In this document: one piece after another, positions 8,428 to 17,754 of the stretch
Position numbering within the stretch: the stretch's first letter is position 1
Layout: each line of letters starts with the position of its first letter
Source: Deltaproteobacteria bacterium
GTDB taxonomy: Bacteria > Desulfobacterota_D > UBA1144 > Nemesobacterales > UBA2774
NCBI GenBank assembly: GCA_040223695.1
Contig: JAVKFU010000009.1
Coordinates: 1 to 64,000, forward strand
Direction of reading: 5' to 3'
Length of the DNA: 64,000 nucleotides
Notes under the pieces: model-generated
What the model was told of the DNA's origin: nothing
What the model saw: the letters and a program-made list of their open reading frames with translations, nothing else
The model's database searches: none
Position numbers and translations under genes: made by a program

Positions 8428-8871
8428 ATGCCCAATGAAATAGACTTTAAATCGCCGGTTGAGGCCGGCTTCTCTTTCGAAAAACCGGTTCGGCTTTCAG
8501 TTGACGATATATCCGAATTCGCGACACTTTCAGGCGACCTCAACCCCCTTCACCATAAGGCGCGGATTGCGGGAGCCAGCCGATTCGGGGGAATCATCGC
8601 AAGCGGCACCCATAGCGGCTCTCTCCTTATGGGCTCGGTCGCGACATATCTTGCCCCGGGATTTCTGACTCTGGGACTCTCGTTTGAGCTGGAATTTAGG
8701 GCCCCTGTGCGTCCGGGTATTGAACTGCTGATTCACTGGGAGGTTAAAACCGTCGAGCCCAAACCGAGCCTCGCAGGGTACATCGTGACCGTAGAGGGCG
8801 GCATAGCGGATAAAGGGAAAGATTTGGCTTGGTGCAGGGGCGCCTGTCTTATAGTAAACGAATCAACTTGA
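8428..8871 (+). CDS. MaoC-like (R)-specific enoyl-CoA hydratase
   Basis: A MaoC/hot-dog-fold protein. The hydratase-2 signature is complete: an A-x-x-S-G-D-x-N-P-L-H block holding the catalytic Asp and His, then RFGGIIASGTH. Active relatives hydrate trans-2-enoyl-CoA to (R)-3-hydroxyacyl-CoA, which can feed PHA synthesis; the PHA genes of this window lie 26 kb away, so a link is only possible. I start it at ATG 8428 because MaoC domains begin close to this residue. An in-frame ATG at 8389 would add 13 residues unlike the family. Neither start has a clear ribosome site. It sits between the KdsC-like gene (61 nt upstream) and queG (59 nt downstream). Confidence 0.82.
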   Translation: MPNEIDFKSPVEAGFSFEKPVRLSVDDISEFATLSGDLNPLHHKARIAGASRFGGIIASGTHSGSLLMGSVATYLAPGFLTLGLSFELEFRAPVRPGIELLIHWEVKTVEPKPSLAGYIVTVEGGIADKGKDLAWCRGACLIVNEST

Positions 8872-8930
8872 AAAGAATCGGCCACAAGCGTCTGGAATGC
8901 CTCTTTTCCTTTGTGATACAATTAATCCTG

Positions 8931-10061
8931 ATGGGTATTAAGGAGCTGACCGATTCCATAAAATCCGAGGCGCTCGCGTTGGGATTTAATCTGGTGGGTA
9001 TCTCTCCGGCCGATAAATTTCCGGAAAATCAGTTTTACAAGCAGTGGCTTTCAAAGGGATACGCGGGGCGGATGAAGTACATGGAGAGAAATCCCGAGAG
9101 GCGCCAGGACGTGCGGCAAATAATTCCAGACGCGAAATCCGTTATATCCTGCGCTCTCAATTACAATACGGATCACCCCTATTCGATCCGGGAAACCGAT
9201 AAGACAAAAGGCTGGGTAGCCCGTTACGCCTGGGGGGACGATTATCACGATGTAATGGATCGGAAGCTCGGTTCACTTGGGGAATTTATAAGTGAGAAGA
9301 TATCACCGGGGGCTGTTTCCCGCCACTACGTCGATACGGGCCCGGTACTCGAAAAGGTGTACGGAAAATACGCCGGTATAGGCTGGGTCGGAAAGAACAC
9401 CTGCCTTATCAATCAGGAAATCGGTTCCTGGATATTTCTGGGGGAGATTATAACGAGTCTTGAGCTCGAGTATGACAACCCTGCGCCCGACAGATGCGGC
9501 ACGTGCACGAAATGCCTGGACGCATGCCCGACAGACGCGCTGCCGGAGCCGTATGTGCTTGATTCGAGGCGGTGTATATCCTACTTGACGATCGAGCTAA
9601 AGGATAATATCCCTTTTGAATTAAGAGATAAAATTGACAATAACATTTTCGGCTGCGATATCTGTCAGGACGTATGTCCCTGGAATAAAAGGGCGGAGAA
9701 AACCGATGAGCCCGCGTTCCTCCCGCGGGAGGGGATATACAATCCTGACCTGGGTTCACTTTCGCAATTAAGCCCGGAGGATTTCAGAAATTTTTTTAAG
9801 GGTAGTCCCGTAAAGCGGGCCAAGAGACGGGGGCTGCTGAGAAATGTTCTCACCGCCATGGGAAATTCGGGAAACAGGAGTTTTGTACAGCTTGTAAAAG
9901 ACTGCTTGTCGGACGAGGAGCCTCTCGTTAGAGTGCACGCCGCATGGGCACTATGGAAGCTCGAAGGGCAGGGCGCAAGGGGTACTCTCCTCCGTCAAAG
10001 GGAGAACGAAGATGCTCCCGAAGTTCTGGAAGAAATCGATTTTCTTTTAAACAATATCTGA
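8931..10061 (+). CDS. queG: Epoxyqueuosine reductase QueG
   Basis: About 376 residues. QueG performs the last step of queuosine synthesis in tRNA, reducing epoxyqueuosine with cobalamin and two [4Fe-4S] clusters. Seen: the N-terminal GFNLVGISPAD and GRMKYMERNPERR segments, HYVDTGPVLEK and AGIGWVGKN, then the ferredoxin-like cysteines CGTCTKCLDACP and CDICQDVCPWN, and a C-terminal HEAT-like repeat (VRVHAAWALWKLEG) used for tRNA binding in the family. The ATG at 8931 fits the family N-terminus; an in-frame start at 8829 would overlap the MaoC-like gene. The enzyme is cytoplasmic and oxygen-tolerant. Confidence 0.94.
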   Translation: MGIKELTDSIKSEALALGFNLVGISPADKFPENQFYKQWLSKGYAGRMKYMERNPERRQDVRQIIPDAKSVISCALNYNTDHPYSIRETDKTKGWVARYAWGDDYHDVMDRKLGSLGEFISEKISPGAVSRHYVDTGPVLEKVYGKYAGIGWVGKNTCLINQEIGSWIFLGEIITSLELEYDNPAPDRCGTCTKCLDACPTDALPEPYVLDSRRCISYLTIELKDNIPFELRDKIDNNIFGCDICQDVCPWNKRAEKTDEPAFLPREGIYNPDLGSLSQLSPEDFRNFFKGSPVKRAKRRGLLRNVLTAMGNSGNRSFVQLVKDCLSDEEPLVRVHAAWALWKLEGQGARGTLLRQRENEDAPEVLEEIDFLLNNI

Positions 10062-10156
10062 CCCATAAATTTTCATTAAATGGATACAATTTTAATATTT
10101 GGTTAAAATTAAGAGCCTGAATATCCTGGCAAAGTTTTTTGCCGTCGATAGTAAAA

Positions 10157-10585
10157 ATGACAGGACAACTTAAAGATCAGGTCTTGAAGGCTAATGAAAA
10201 GTTTTATAGCGCTCTCGGGTCAGGTGATCTGGAGCTCATGCGGGAGGTCTGGGTCAGGGACTCCAAAGCCAGGTGTGTCCATCCCGGCTGGCCGATGCTT
10301 TACGGGTGGGATGCGGTAATGGAGAGCTGGAAAAAAATCTTCGAGGAAGGCGGGCCTGCGGGTATCGAGGTGTCCGACGTCAGGATTCGGATTTCGGGAA
10401 ACCTGGCATGGGTTGTCTGCATTGAGAAAATCAGTCAGAGGGTAGATGAGGAAATAAGGTCCGGTTATGCCCAGTCCACCAATGTATTTGAGTACCGGGA
10501 TTCATCCTGGCTGCTCGTTATCCATCACGCTTCGCCCGTACCGGTGCCCCGCGGGGAAGGAGCGTCCGACCACAGTTTGCAGTGA
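10157..10585 (+). CDS. NTF2-like (SnoaL/DUF4440-type) protein
   Basis: About 142 residues with an NTF2-like cone fold. An N-terminal helix (NEKFYSALGSGDLELM) leads to W-x-x-D-x-x-x-x-C-V-H-P-G-W, then GWDAVMESW and beta strands ending in W-L-L-V-I-H-H-A-S-P-V. This matches small proteins annotated as nuclear transport factor 2 or SnoaL-like. Members bind small hydrophobic ligands or have very diverse activities, so none is assigned. The start is taken at ATG 10157; a TTG at 10139 is in frame. It stands alone, convergent with the TamB-like gene. Confidence 0.8.
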   Translation: MTGQLKDQVLKANEKFYSALGSGDLELMREVWVRDSKARCVHPGWPMLYGWDAVMESWKKIFEEGGPAGIEVSDVRIRISGNLAWVVCIEKISQRVDEEIRSGYAQSTNVFEYRDSSWLLVIHHASPVPVPRGEGASDHSLQ

Positions 10586-10681
10586 GACTGTGACAGGCCC
10601 GGCGTGATCTTTAAAAGCGCCTGCCATTTCACATGATAATCATTACGGGTGGAATGCGGAGGTAATAAGTGGAACTTCGAT

Positions 10682-13600
10682 TTACTTGTAATTAAAGTTA
10701 TAGAAGATATCAACTCCCGGATTTTCACCGCCGACATCGGCGTCTAGGGTTACGTTGTTAAAGATATTATACTCCACCAGGACCTTGTTTGTCGTTATTG
10801 TCGTAGAATCAAGAATTGAATCCGATGTGCCTCTTTCATAGGCTATGTAGAGGTCTTCTGTTAGGTATTTACCCACTTCGATTTGAGGGCCGTTCGTGCC
10901 GCCCCCGATGCTGACAACGTCCAGAGCGAGCTTGTCTCCAAAGACTTTCTCCAGTTGGGCTGCCGCTATACCTCCGGCAAGCCCGGTGGCGACACCCTGG
11001 ATGGACGCCCTGTCTCCGGAGCCTATCTGGTCCGAAGGCGCCCCGAAGACGACATAGGAGACTATATCGGTTTGAGTCATCGGGGGATTGCTCGTCAGCT
11101 TTATTTGCGGAGAATCCGCCGTACCGCTTATGTTGACATAGATCTGGACATTGGAAACACGGTACACTGCTCTTATATCGAGATTCGGATTTATGTTTTC
11201 GCTGCCCGAGAAGCTCACCCTGCCTCTTTCTATCCTGAAAAGCTTTCCGAGGGTCTCGTATGTGCCCCTTACGGTGCTTATAATACCGCTAATTCTCACA
11301 GGTCTGCCGAATTCCTTACCTACATCGAGATCACCCTTAAGCTCTATATTGGCGCCGCGCCCCCTTACCCAGTTGTTTCTTGTCATTTTTACCTGCAGGT
11401 CAAGAGCGAAGTTTTCTTGAAAAAAGTCTGTGTCATTACCGCTTTTGACAACGAATTCCTCTTCTCTTTCATCGGCGAATTTAATCTCTTCTAATTGCTT
11501 CTCCTCCTGATCGGGAATTGTTATTCGGCTCTTTGCGACGGTTATCTTTCCTGATGCCTTGATTTTGCTCCCCTCACCCTCGACATTTATATCCCCGTCC
11601 AGATTTGCCGAAATTCTTTCCGGCTTGATAAGGAAATTTTCCATATTGCCCGTCAGGTTATAAGACATGTCCGAAACATCGATCTGTCCCTCGAATGTTC
11701 CTTTCCCCTTGCCTGACTGAATTTCAAGCTGCCTGAGAATCCCCTTCTGTCCCTGGAGCTCGACCAGGGCGTCGGCTACCTTAAACTGGTTGCCGAGCGA
11801 CTGTATTTTAAAAACGGCGTCTTTTAAGCTTATCTGTCCGGTCGCCGCAGGGTTTTTTATGCTTCCCGTTACCTTAACGTCCACTAAAAGGGTGCCTTCA
11901 GATTTTTCGATCTCCTCGCTTATACTGGCGAGCGGGCTCAGGTCGACCCCGGCAGAATTTACCGTAAGGCTGATGCTGGCTTTATCGATATTCTCGTTCA
12001 GCTTTTTGAAATTGAGGTCAATATTGGAGTTTCCCGTAGCCTGCATTACTGTGGCCGTGTCGTCCGTGATTAACAGCTTGAAATTTAGGTTCTGATTTAG
12101 ATAGGTGAGGTCGAAAGTTACCGTGTCGTTGTCGAATCCTCCGTAAACAAGGTCCCGGGTTGTTATGTTCGCGTTTAATTGCGGAGCTTCCATCGTGCCC
12201 TTGAGGTTAACGGTTGCCGAGATATTACCCTCAACAGAGGTTTTGACCTGAAACGGTTTGGTGATGTCGTCCAGGTTGAGATTGTTGAGCTTCAGGTCCG
12301 CATCGAGAGAGCCGTCATAAAAAATCCTTGCGTCGGCGAGCGCCGATGAGTCGCCGTAATAAAGATTGAATGAATCTATTATAAGTTTTTCGGGAGCTAC
12401 TGTTATGAATATCGTATCCTTGTTTTTGAGTTCCGTATCCTCAAGGTCGAGTTTTATTCTGCTTATTTCTATATTTTTCTCGCGCCCGCCCAGGTTTTTT
12501 AGAGTTGTGTTTATTTCATAGTTTAATTGATCGTTTTCGACTATCTTGGCGTTAAGGTTGACTCCCTCCCCCTCGCTTTCAGCGTCGACCTCGATGCTTT
12601 CGATCTCCCTCTCTTTTACCTTCACGTCCTCGGCCTTTATTTCCGCTTTTAGCTCAGGATTGTCGAGATTTATTAATCCCTCTCCGTTTATTTTTACCGA
12701 TTCCGCTGCGAAATCCTCATTTACCTCAAAGCCCTTCGCTTCAGCGTCGATTGTTACTTTGGGGCTGCTTATATCTCCCGTCACATCCCCCCGGGCTTTC
12801 AAAGAGCCGGCGAATTCCGTGCCGGACACAATAGCCGAGATGAAGCTCAAGTCCTCCACTTCGAGATCATAGCTGAAATCGAGACCCCTGGTTCCCGCGC
12901 TTCCGTCCTCGACCTTTAGATTAAAGGAGTCTCCGACGATGGACAGTGCTTTTATATCGAGGAGCTCGTTTTCATATGATAAGTCAACCTCTCCCTTCTT
13001 AATGTCAATCTTGTAGATTTTAGATGGACTTATTTCTCCCTTGACGCTCAAGGACGACTGCTCCATTATGTCTCCCTCGAGGGGAATCGTTCCTTTTATA
13101 TCGAGTTCTGACGTTATATTGCTCTCGAGGTTTTCTTTGCTCAGGATGATTCCCAGGTCCACCTGCTTCAGGCTTGAGTTAATGTCGAGACTGAGACCGG
13201 AACTCGAATAGCCGGCCGTGCCCGAGAGCTTCAAGTCCCCCGCTTCCTTGCCCTTGATTTCGAGACTCTCGATTTTGGCGTCGGCGGTTAAGTCGCCGAA
13301 TTCAACCCAGCTCCCCTCCGCGCGGATCTGAGTGTTGAGCACGGCCCCGAGCTCAGTGTTTATCGCCTCTGTCGTTGTACCTGACTTTTCTTCCAGGAGG
13401 GAAAATACCTCGGTTGTTTTTACATCCTTTAACGCAAGATTGATATTGAAATTATTGGCTCCCTCTCCCGCGATTATTCGGCTTAGGTCGGCGTTGCCCC
13501 CGATGGACAGTTCTCCGAGCTCTGTCTTGATATTCCCTTCGCCGATCTCAATTGTAGTGCCCGACATGGTGATTTTTTCGAGAGAGCCTGTTAGCTTCTT

Positions 13601-14512
13601 TCCGTATGCTTCCGATTCGGGAATTTTTATAGTGGCGTTCGCCCTTATGTCCTTCGGGCTTACGAATTTACCCTCACCCTTTGTCTCCAGATTGAAAGTG
13701 CCCACATCCTCGAGCTTGTAATTATGAGCTGACAGGTTAAATGAGAACTCGGGGTTGTCCTTCAGGTTGTCCGCTTTGGCGTCTATCTTTATCTCGGCTC
13801 CGTTGAGTAAAACCTGGAGATTGTCAATCTCCGCTTTTTCTTCTGAGTAAACGGCTTTTGCGGATAATCCTCTTACGCTTAAGTCCTGTGAAGGGGCGTC
13901 TAGGTCGGCGTTTTTGAGATCGACCTCTATCTTTTCTGTTATATGGGTAAGCGTGGCGGAGAGACCGGTTTCATGTATCTCATACCTGGTGACCTTATCG
14001 TTCTCCCGGTCGTCCAGGGTTATTTCAGCGTTCTTAAGCAAAGCGTCACGGATTATTATGTTCCAGACAGGGGGAGCCTTTTTTTCTTCGTCCTTTTCTT
14101 TGTCCTCGCCGCTTCCTATTTTGCTGAAGTTCCACGTACCGTCCTCGTATTTAATGAGATTTGCATTGACTCCCTTTATGTAAATTTTATCTACAGGAAC
14201 CACCTTGCTGAAAAGCATAGTTCCGTCCAGCATGTGCGGTATGGAGTAATTGAGTGAAATTTCCTCTATGGAAACGAATTTTTCGTCTTCGACTGTGAAA
14301 GAGACGTCTTCGAGTTTTATATTGTAAAAGAAGTTGCCCTCTATTCTCCCGATCGAAAACTGTTGACCAGTGGAGGAGCTGACAATACTTTCGGCTGTTC
14401 TCCTGACAAGGCTCCTGAAGTATTCGGTCTGCGTGAAAAAGAACGCCGCTACAATAAGGACAATTAATACGGAGAAGAAAACGCCTATTGTTATGAGAAT
14501 TTTATTACGCAT
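10682..14512 (-). CDS. tamB: TamB/AsmA-like translocation and assembly module protein
   Basis: A 1276-residue inner-membrane-anchored periplasmic protein. It has one N-terminal membrane helix (about 5-27), a long stretch of repetitive beta-rich sequence and a C-terminal DUF490/TamB domain ending in an aromatic YNFNYK tail. TamB-family proteins form a hydrophobic groove spanning the periplasm, and are implicated in phospholipid transport to the outer membrane and in assembly of some outer-membrane proteins. No TamA/BamA partner gene is next to it here. Abundant Lys/Glu/Asp and Val/Ile alternation is typical. It is convergent with the NTF2-like gene, with 96 nt between stops. Confidence 0.9.
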   Translation of the reverse strand: MRNKILITIGVFFSVLIVLIVAAFFFTQTEYFRSLVRRTAESIVSSSTGQQFSIGRIEGNFFYNIKLEDVSFTVEDEKFVSIEEISLNYSIPHMLDGTMLFSKVVPVDKIYIKGVNANLIKYEDGTWNFSKIGSGEDKEKDEEKKAPPVWNIIIRDALLKNAEITLDDRENDKVTRYEIHETGLSATLTHITEKIEVDLKNADLDAPSQDLSVRGLSAKAVYSEEKAEIDNLQVLLNGAEIKIDAKADNLKDNPEFSFNLSAHNYKLEDVGTFNLETKGEGKFVSPKDIRANATIKIPESEAYGKKLTGSLEKITMSGTTIEIGEGNIKTELGELSIGGNADLSRIIAGEGANNFNINLALKDVKTTEVFSLLEEKSGTTTEAINTELGAVLNTQIRAEGSWVEFGDLTADAKIESLEIKGKEAGDLKLSGTAGYSSSGLSLDINSSLKQVDLGIILSKENLESNITSELDIKGTIPLEGDIMEQSSLSVKGEISPSKIYKIDIKKGEVDLSYENELLDIKALSIVGDSFNLKVEDGSAGTRGLDFSYDLEVEDLSFISAIVSGTEFAGSLKARGDVTGDISSPKVTIDAEAKGFEVNEDFAAESVKINGEGLINLDNPELKAEIKAEDVKVKEREIESIEVDAESEGEGVNLNAKIVENDQLNYEINTTLKNLGGREKNIEISRIKLDLEDTELKNKDTIFITVAPEKLIIDSFNLYYGDSSALADARIFYDGSLDADLKLNNLNLDDITKPFQVKTSVEGNISATVNLKGTMEAPQLNANITTRDLVYGGFDNDTVTFDLTYLNQNLNFKLLITDDTATVMQATGNSNIDLNFKKLNENIDKASISLTVNSAGVDLSPLASISEEIEKSEGTLLVDVKVTGSIKNPAATGQISLKDAVFKIQSLGNQFKVADALVELQGQKGILRQLEIQSGKGKGTFEGQIDVSDMSYNLTGNMENFLIKPERISANLDGDINVEGEGSKIKASGKITVAKSRITIPDQEEKQLEEIKFADEREEEFVVKSGNDTDFFQENFALDLQVKMTRNNWVRGRGANIELKGDLDVGKEFGRPVRISGIISTVRGTYETLGKLFRIERGRVSFSGSENINPNLDIRAVYRVSNVQIYVNISGTADSPQIKLTSNPPMTQTDIVSYVVFGAPSDQIGSGDRASIQGVATGLAGGIAAAQLEKVFGDKLALDVVSIGGGTNGPQIEVGKYLTEDLYIAYERGTSDSILDSTTITTNKVLVEYNIFNNVTLDADVGGENPGVDIFYNFNYK

Positions 14513-14660
14513 GGTACGGAGTTAAAGGGAATCGGAGCTCAATGGCAATTATAAGTTCCTTTTGTAAAAAATGCTCAACTCCACTTATAGCTCATTACTG
14601 TCAAGTATACCCAAATGTGTATTCAAAATGAACTTTTAATATACGGTTTCAAATTTTGAT

Positions 14661-15530
14661 TTATTTTCTGGAAATCCTGTAAATTCCGGCGATTATGAGC
14701 ACCCCGCCCAGAACGGTTCCCGGGTCGAGCCTGTTCCCCAGTATAATCCAGTCGAAAATGAGTCCGAAAACGGGAACGAGCATCGATGAAAAGGTCGTAA
14801 TGTTTATATCCAGCTTTTTTATGAGGTAAAACCATATCGTAAAGTCAACAGCCGAGGCGACGAGCCCCGTGAAGACAAGTATATATATAGAGTAAGCGGT
14901 CCACTCGATATTAAATATTCCGTGCGTCGGTATAGCCAGAATAATAAGCCCGACTGTCCCGAATGTGAGCTGTAGAGTGCTTACCTTGTAAACATCCTCC
15001 CCGGACATCCGTTTCTTGACCCATATGTTTGCAATCGCCCACGAAATCGCCCCTGTTATGATCATCAGTTCCCCCAGAAAAATTTGCAGATTCTGGTTTA
15101 TGATAATGTCCCATCCCAGGATTGAGAGGATTCCGGCGCTTCCCAGCACTACGCCAGCCCACTTACCCGCGGTAAGTCTTTGCTTAAGGTAGAAGTGAAC
15201 AAGCAGGATGGTCCAGATGGGCATCGTATAGAGGAGCACCGATGTTTTGCCTGCGGTAATCCGCTTCATCCCGAAAAGCATGAAGCCGAACATGAGCGTA
15301 GTCTGGAAAAGCCCGACCATGATATAGTCGGGCCAGCTTTTGACTGCGGGCCATTCGAGTCCCCGGAATTTCATGTATGCGATCAGGGCCGCCGCCCCTA
15401 TTGCGCAGCGCCACGCGGCGAATGTAAGGGGTTCTGCGTAACCGAGGCCGATTTTCATAAGCACCCATGAATATCCCCAGGTCAGGATTACAAAGACGAG
15501 CAATATGATGTTTATCGCAGTATTATTCAT
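14661..15530 (-). CDS. EamA-family (DMT superfamily) transporter
   Basis: A 289-residue inner-membrane protein with about ten hydrophobic helices arranged as two EamA repeats. The N-terminal W-G-Y-S-W segment and the R-C-A-I-G-A block after helix 2 are typical of the drug/metabolite transporter superfamily. A conserved family pattern (SWAIANIWVKK) starts the second half. Members export amino acids, metabolites or drugs; the substrate cannot be inferred. It is 148 nt upstream of tamB on the same strand, a gap large enough for separate expression. Confidence 0.9.
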   Translation of the reverse strand: MNNTAINIILLVFVILTWGYSWVLMKIGLGYAEPLTFAAWRCAIGAAALIAYMKFRGLEWPAVKSWPDYIMVGLFQTTLMFGFMLFGMKRITAGKTSVLLYTMPIWTILLVHFYLKQRLTAGKWAGVVLGSAGILSILGWDIIINQNLQIFLGELMIITGAISWAIANIWVKKRMSGEDVYKVSTLQLTFGTVGLIILAIPTHGIFNIEWTAYSIYILVFTGLVASAVDFTIWFYLIKKLDINITTFSSMLVPVFGLIFDWIILGNRLDPGTVLGGVLIIAGIYRISRK

Positions 15531-15634
15531 GGCCGTTCAGGTAGCCGCGACTGCCGCTATCTTCAGGTTTCTTTTCGGAGTTGCCGCTCGAAATCACTAC
15601 AAGTCCGTCCTTAATCCTAAGCGGTTTTACCGTC

Positions 15635-15662
15635 TTGACAAGGAATGGCCGATAATTATAAT
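15635..15662 (+). promoter_or_regulatory. Sigma-70 promoter candidate for etfBA
   Basis: TTGACA (15635-15640), a 16-nt spacer and TATAAT (15657-15662): both hexamers are consensus. It would give a leader of about 195 nt before etfB. I saw no known riboswitch in that leader, nor any gene in the 335-nt gap 15531-15865. Confidence 0.6.
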
Positions 15663-15865
15663 TACTTACCTTTTTGAATAAAAGTTGAATCCGGTCTTTA
15701 TTCTTTTTGAGTTTTTAGTTATTTTACATATCCGGTCTGGGTAGCAAAGAGTTCCTGGAATGCCAAAGTAAGCTGGTCTTAAGTGCTCTAATTGAATCGC
15801 TTTTCTTTAATTATTTTGCTGCGCCGGGCTTGTAGGTTAATCCAAAAATCGGAGGTAGGCTAAAG

Positions 15866-16705
15866 GTGAAGATTTTAGTAATAGTAAGTCAGACCCAGGA
15901 TACGGAGGCTAAAGTTAAGGTCTCCTCAAGCGGTGATTCGATAGATACCGACGGTATGAAATGGATCATGAATCCATACGACGAGTTTGCCGTCGAGGAA
16001 GCGATTCAGACCAAGGAGAAGCACGGGGGCGAAGTTATAATAGTAGCGATGGGACCCGGCAGGGTGATTGAGACGATCAGGCAGGCACTTGCTATGGGAG
16101 CCGACAGCGCAGTTCACATTAAGGACGAAGGATTCGCGGACGCCGATTCTTTCGCGATAGGGAAAGTAATCGCGAGCGAGATTAAGAAGCTGGGCGAATT
16201 CGACATTATTTTTACGGGTATGAAGATTATAGATTCGGAGTCGGGGCAGATAGGAATTCAGGTAGCCGAGGAATTGGGGATTCCCCATGTTTCCCTTGTA
16301 AGTAAAGTCATGGAAGTCGATCCGGACGAGAAAAAGGCGGTTTGTCAAAAGGAGATTGACGGAGGGCATGTTGTCGAAGAGGTTCAGCTCCCCTGTATGA
16401 TTACTTGTCCTGACGCAATGAACGATCCCCGTTACGCGTCCCTTCCCGGAATTATGAAAGCCAAGAAAAAACCGCTTACCGAGGTCGCTCTTGCCGACAT
16501 CAACGTACAAGAGTTGGGATTATCCGCGGATGCCCTAGGCAAGGAAGGCGCCAGGATTAAGACCGTAGAGATAAAGGTTCCTCAAATCGAGAGAAAGCTG
16601 AAGATTATTAAAGGACAGGACGAGCCCATGGTTAAGGGGGCTGAAGTCGAGCAGTCGGCTGAGGAACTTATAAAGCTTCTCAGGGAAGAAGCCAAGGTAA
16701 TATAG
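15866..16705 (+). CDS. etfB: Electron transfer flavoprotein, beta subunit
   Basis: A 279-residue subunit of the soluble FAD-containing heterodimer that takes electrons from acyl-CoA and other dehydrogenases. Family blocks: N-P-Y-D-E-F-A-V-E-E-A near the N-terminus, the nucleotide-binding segment GPGRVIETIRQALAMGAD, and F-T-G-M-K-I-I-D-S-E-S-G-Q-I-G. The start is a GTG at 15866 with a GGAGGT ribosome site ending about 9 nt before it. The gene is followed 34 nt later by etfA. Without ETF-quinone oxidoreductase or Bcd genes nearby, the electron partner is unknown. Whether it is a classical or a bifurcating ETF is not decided by the sequence alone. Confidence 0.95.
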   Translation: MKILVIVSQTQDTEAKVKVSSSGDSIDTDGMKWIMNPYDEFAVEEAIQTKEKHGGEVIIVAMGPGRVIETIRQALAMGADSAVHIKDEGFADADSFAIGKVIASEIKKLGEFDIIFTGMKIIDSESGQIGIQVAEELGIPHVSLVSKVMEVDPDEKKAVCQKEIDGGHVVEEVQLPCMITCPDAMNDPRYASLPGIMKAKKKPLTEVALADINVQELGLSADALGKEGARIKTVEIKVPQIERKLKIIKGQDEPMVKGAEVEQSAEELIKLLREEAKVI

Positions 16706-16739
16706 GGCCTGAGCTTACTTATATTTTAGGAGGAATAAA

Positions 16740-17735
16740 ATGAGCAACGAAGTCTGGGTAGTAGCGGACATGAAAATAGACGGCAGCGTCAGGCAGGTAA
16801 CCTTTGAGGCCCTGTCGGAAGCGAAGAATAAAATCGCGGGAAAACTCGGAGGGAAGCTGTGCGCTGTCCTCATTGGCTCCGGGGTTTCCGGCCATGTAGC
16901 TGAATTGGGGAAATACGGGGCTGAAAAGGTCTATGTAGTCGATAACGAGCTTTTGAAAAACTTTAACACCGAAGGATATACGATCGCGCTCAGTGAATTA
17001 ATAAAAAAACATGAACCTGCGGTAGTGCTGGCCGGAAACACGGTTTTCGGGCAGGACTATTTTCCGAGGGTTGCCGCGCGCGTGGGCGCGGGCGTTTCAA
17101 TGGACGCTATAGAAATCGATCTCACAGACGACAATACTCTCAAGGTGCAGCGTTTTTCCCACTCCAGTAAGGCCATCCCGACCGAGGTATTCCACGCCAA
17201 TTATCCCATGATGGCCACGGTCAGGCCGAATTCTTTTAAGGCTGTGGAGGACCCCAGGGAGCCCGAAGTCGTCGAAGGGGGGATCGAAATAAATCCAGCC
17301 GATATAAAGACCAAGGTCATTGAGCTAAAAACCAAGGAATCCGACCGGCCGGAGCTGACCGAAGCCGAAAGGGTTGTTTCGGGCGGCAGGGGTCTCGGAA
17401 GTGAAGAGAATTTCCAGTATATATATCAGCTTGCCGACATACTCGGAGCCGCCGCGGGAGCGACCCGCGCCGCGGTTGACGCGGGTTACTGCCCCTATGA
17501 TATGCAGGTGGGTCAGACCGGAAAGGCGGTTTCCCCCAATCTTTACATCGCAATAGCTATTTCAGGCTCGGTCCAGCATTTTGCCGGAATGGGTTCATCG
17601 AAGGTTATTGTCGCGATTAATAAAGACCCGGAAGCCCCCATTTTCGAGAAGTGTGATTACGGCATCGTAGGCGATCTTTTCGACGTGCTTCCTCCTTTTA
17701 CGGAGAAAGTAAAGTCTATTCTATCTCAAGGTTAA
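16740..17735 (+). CDS. etfA: Electron transfer flavoprotein, alpha subunit
   Basis: A 331-residue partner of EtfB that holds the redox-active FAD. The C-terminal FAD domain has the signature in order: SGGRGLGSEENF, ADILGAAAGATRAAVDAG, MQVGQTGKAVSPNLYIA, AISGSVQHFAGMGSSKVIVA, and INKDPEAPIFEKCDYGIVGD. A strong AGGAGG lies 5-10 nt before the ATG. It is co-transcribed with etfB and convergent with murI, with only 19 nt between their stops. ETF may serve fatty-acid or amino-acid oxidation; the crotonase and PHA genes at 34-38 kb are compatible with an acyl-CoA-using metabolism. Confidence 0.96.
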   Translation: MSNEVWVVADMKIDGSVRQVTFEALSEAKNKIAGKLGGKLCAVLIGSGVSGHVAELGKYGAEKVYVVDNELLKNFNTEGYTIALSELIKKHEPAVVLAGNTVFGQDYFPRVAARVGAGVSMDAIEIDLTDDNTLKVQRFSHSSKAIPTEVFHANYPMMATVRPNSFKAVEDPREPEVVEGGIEINPADIKTKVIELKTKESDRPELTEAERVVSGGRGLGSEENFQYIYQLADILGAAAGATRAAVDAGYCPYDMQVGQTGKAVSPNLYIAIAISGSVQHFAGMGSSKVIVAINKDPEAPIFEKCDYGIVGDLFDVLPPFTEKVKSILSQG

Positions 17736-17754
17736 CGATAATCTCCGGGGGCGG

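Noticed and set aside
10128-10145. TGGCAAAG...TTGCC resembling a sigma-54 promoter before the NTF2-like gene
   Set aside because: The GG-to-GC distance is 11 nt instead of 10, and the sequence is better read as a small hairpin (GGCAAA/TTTGCC).
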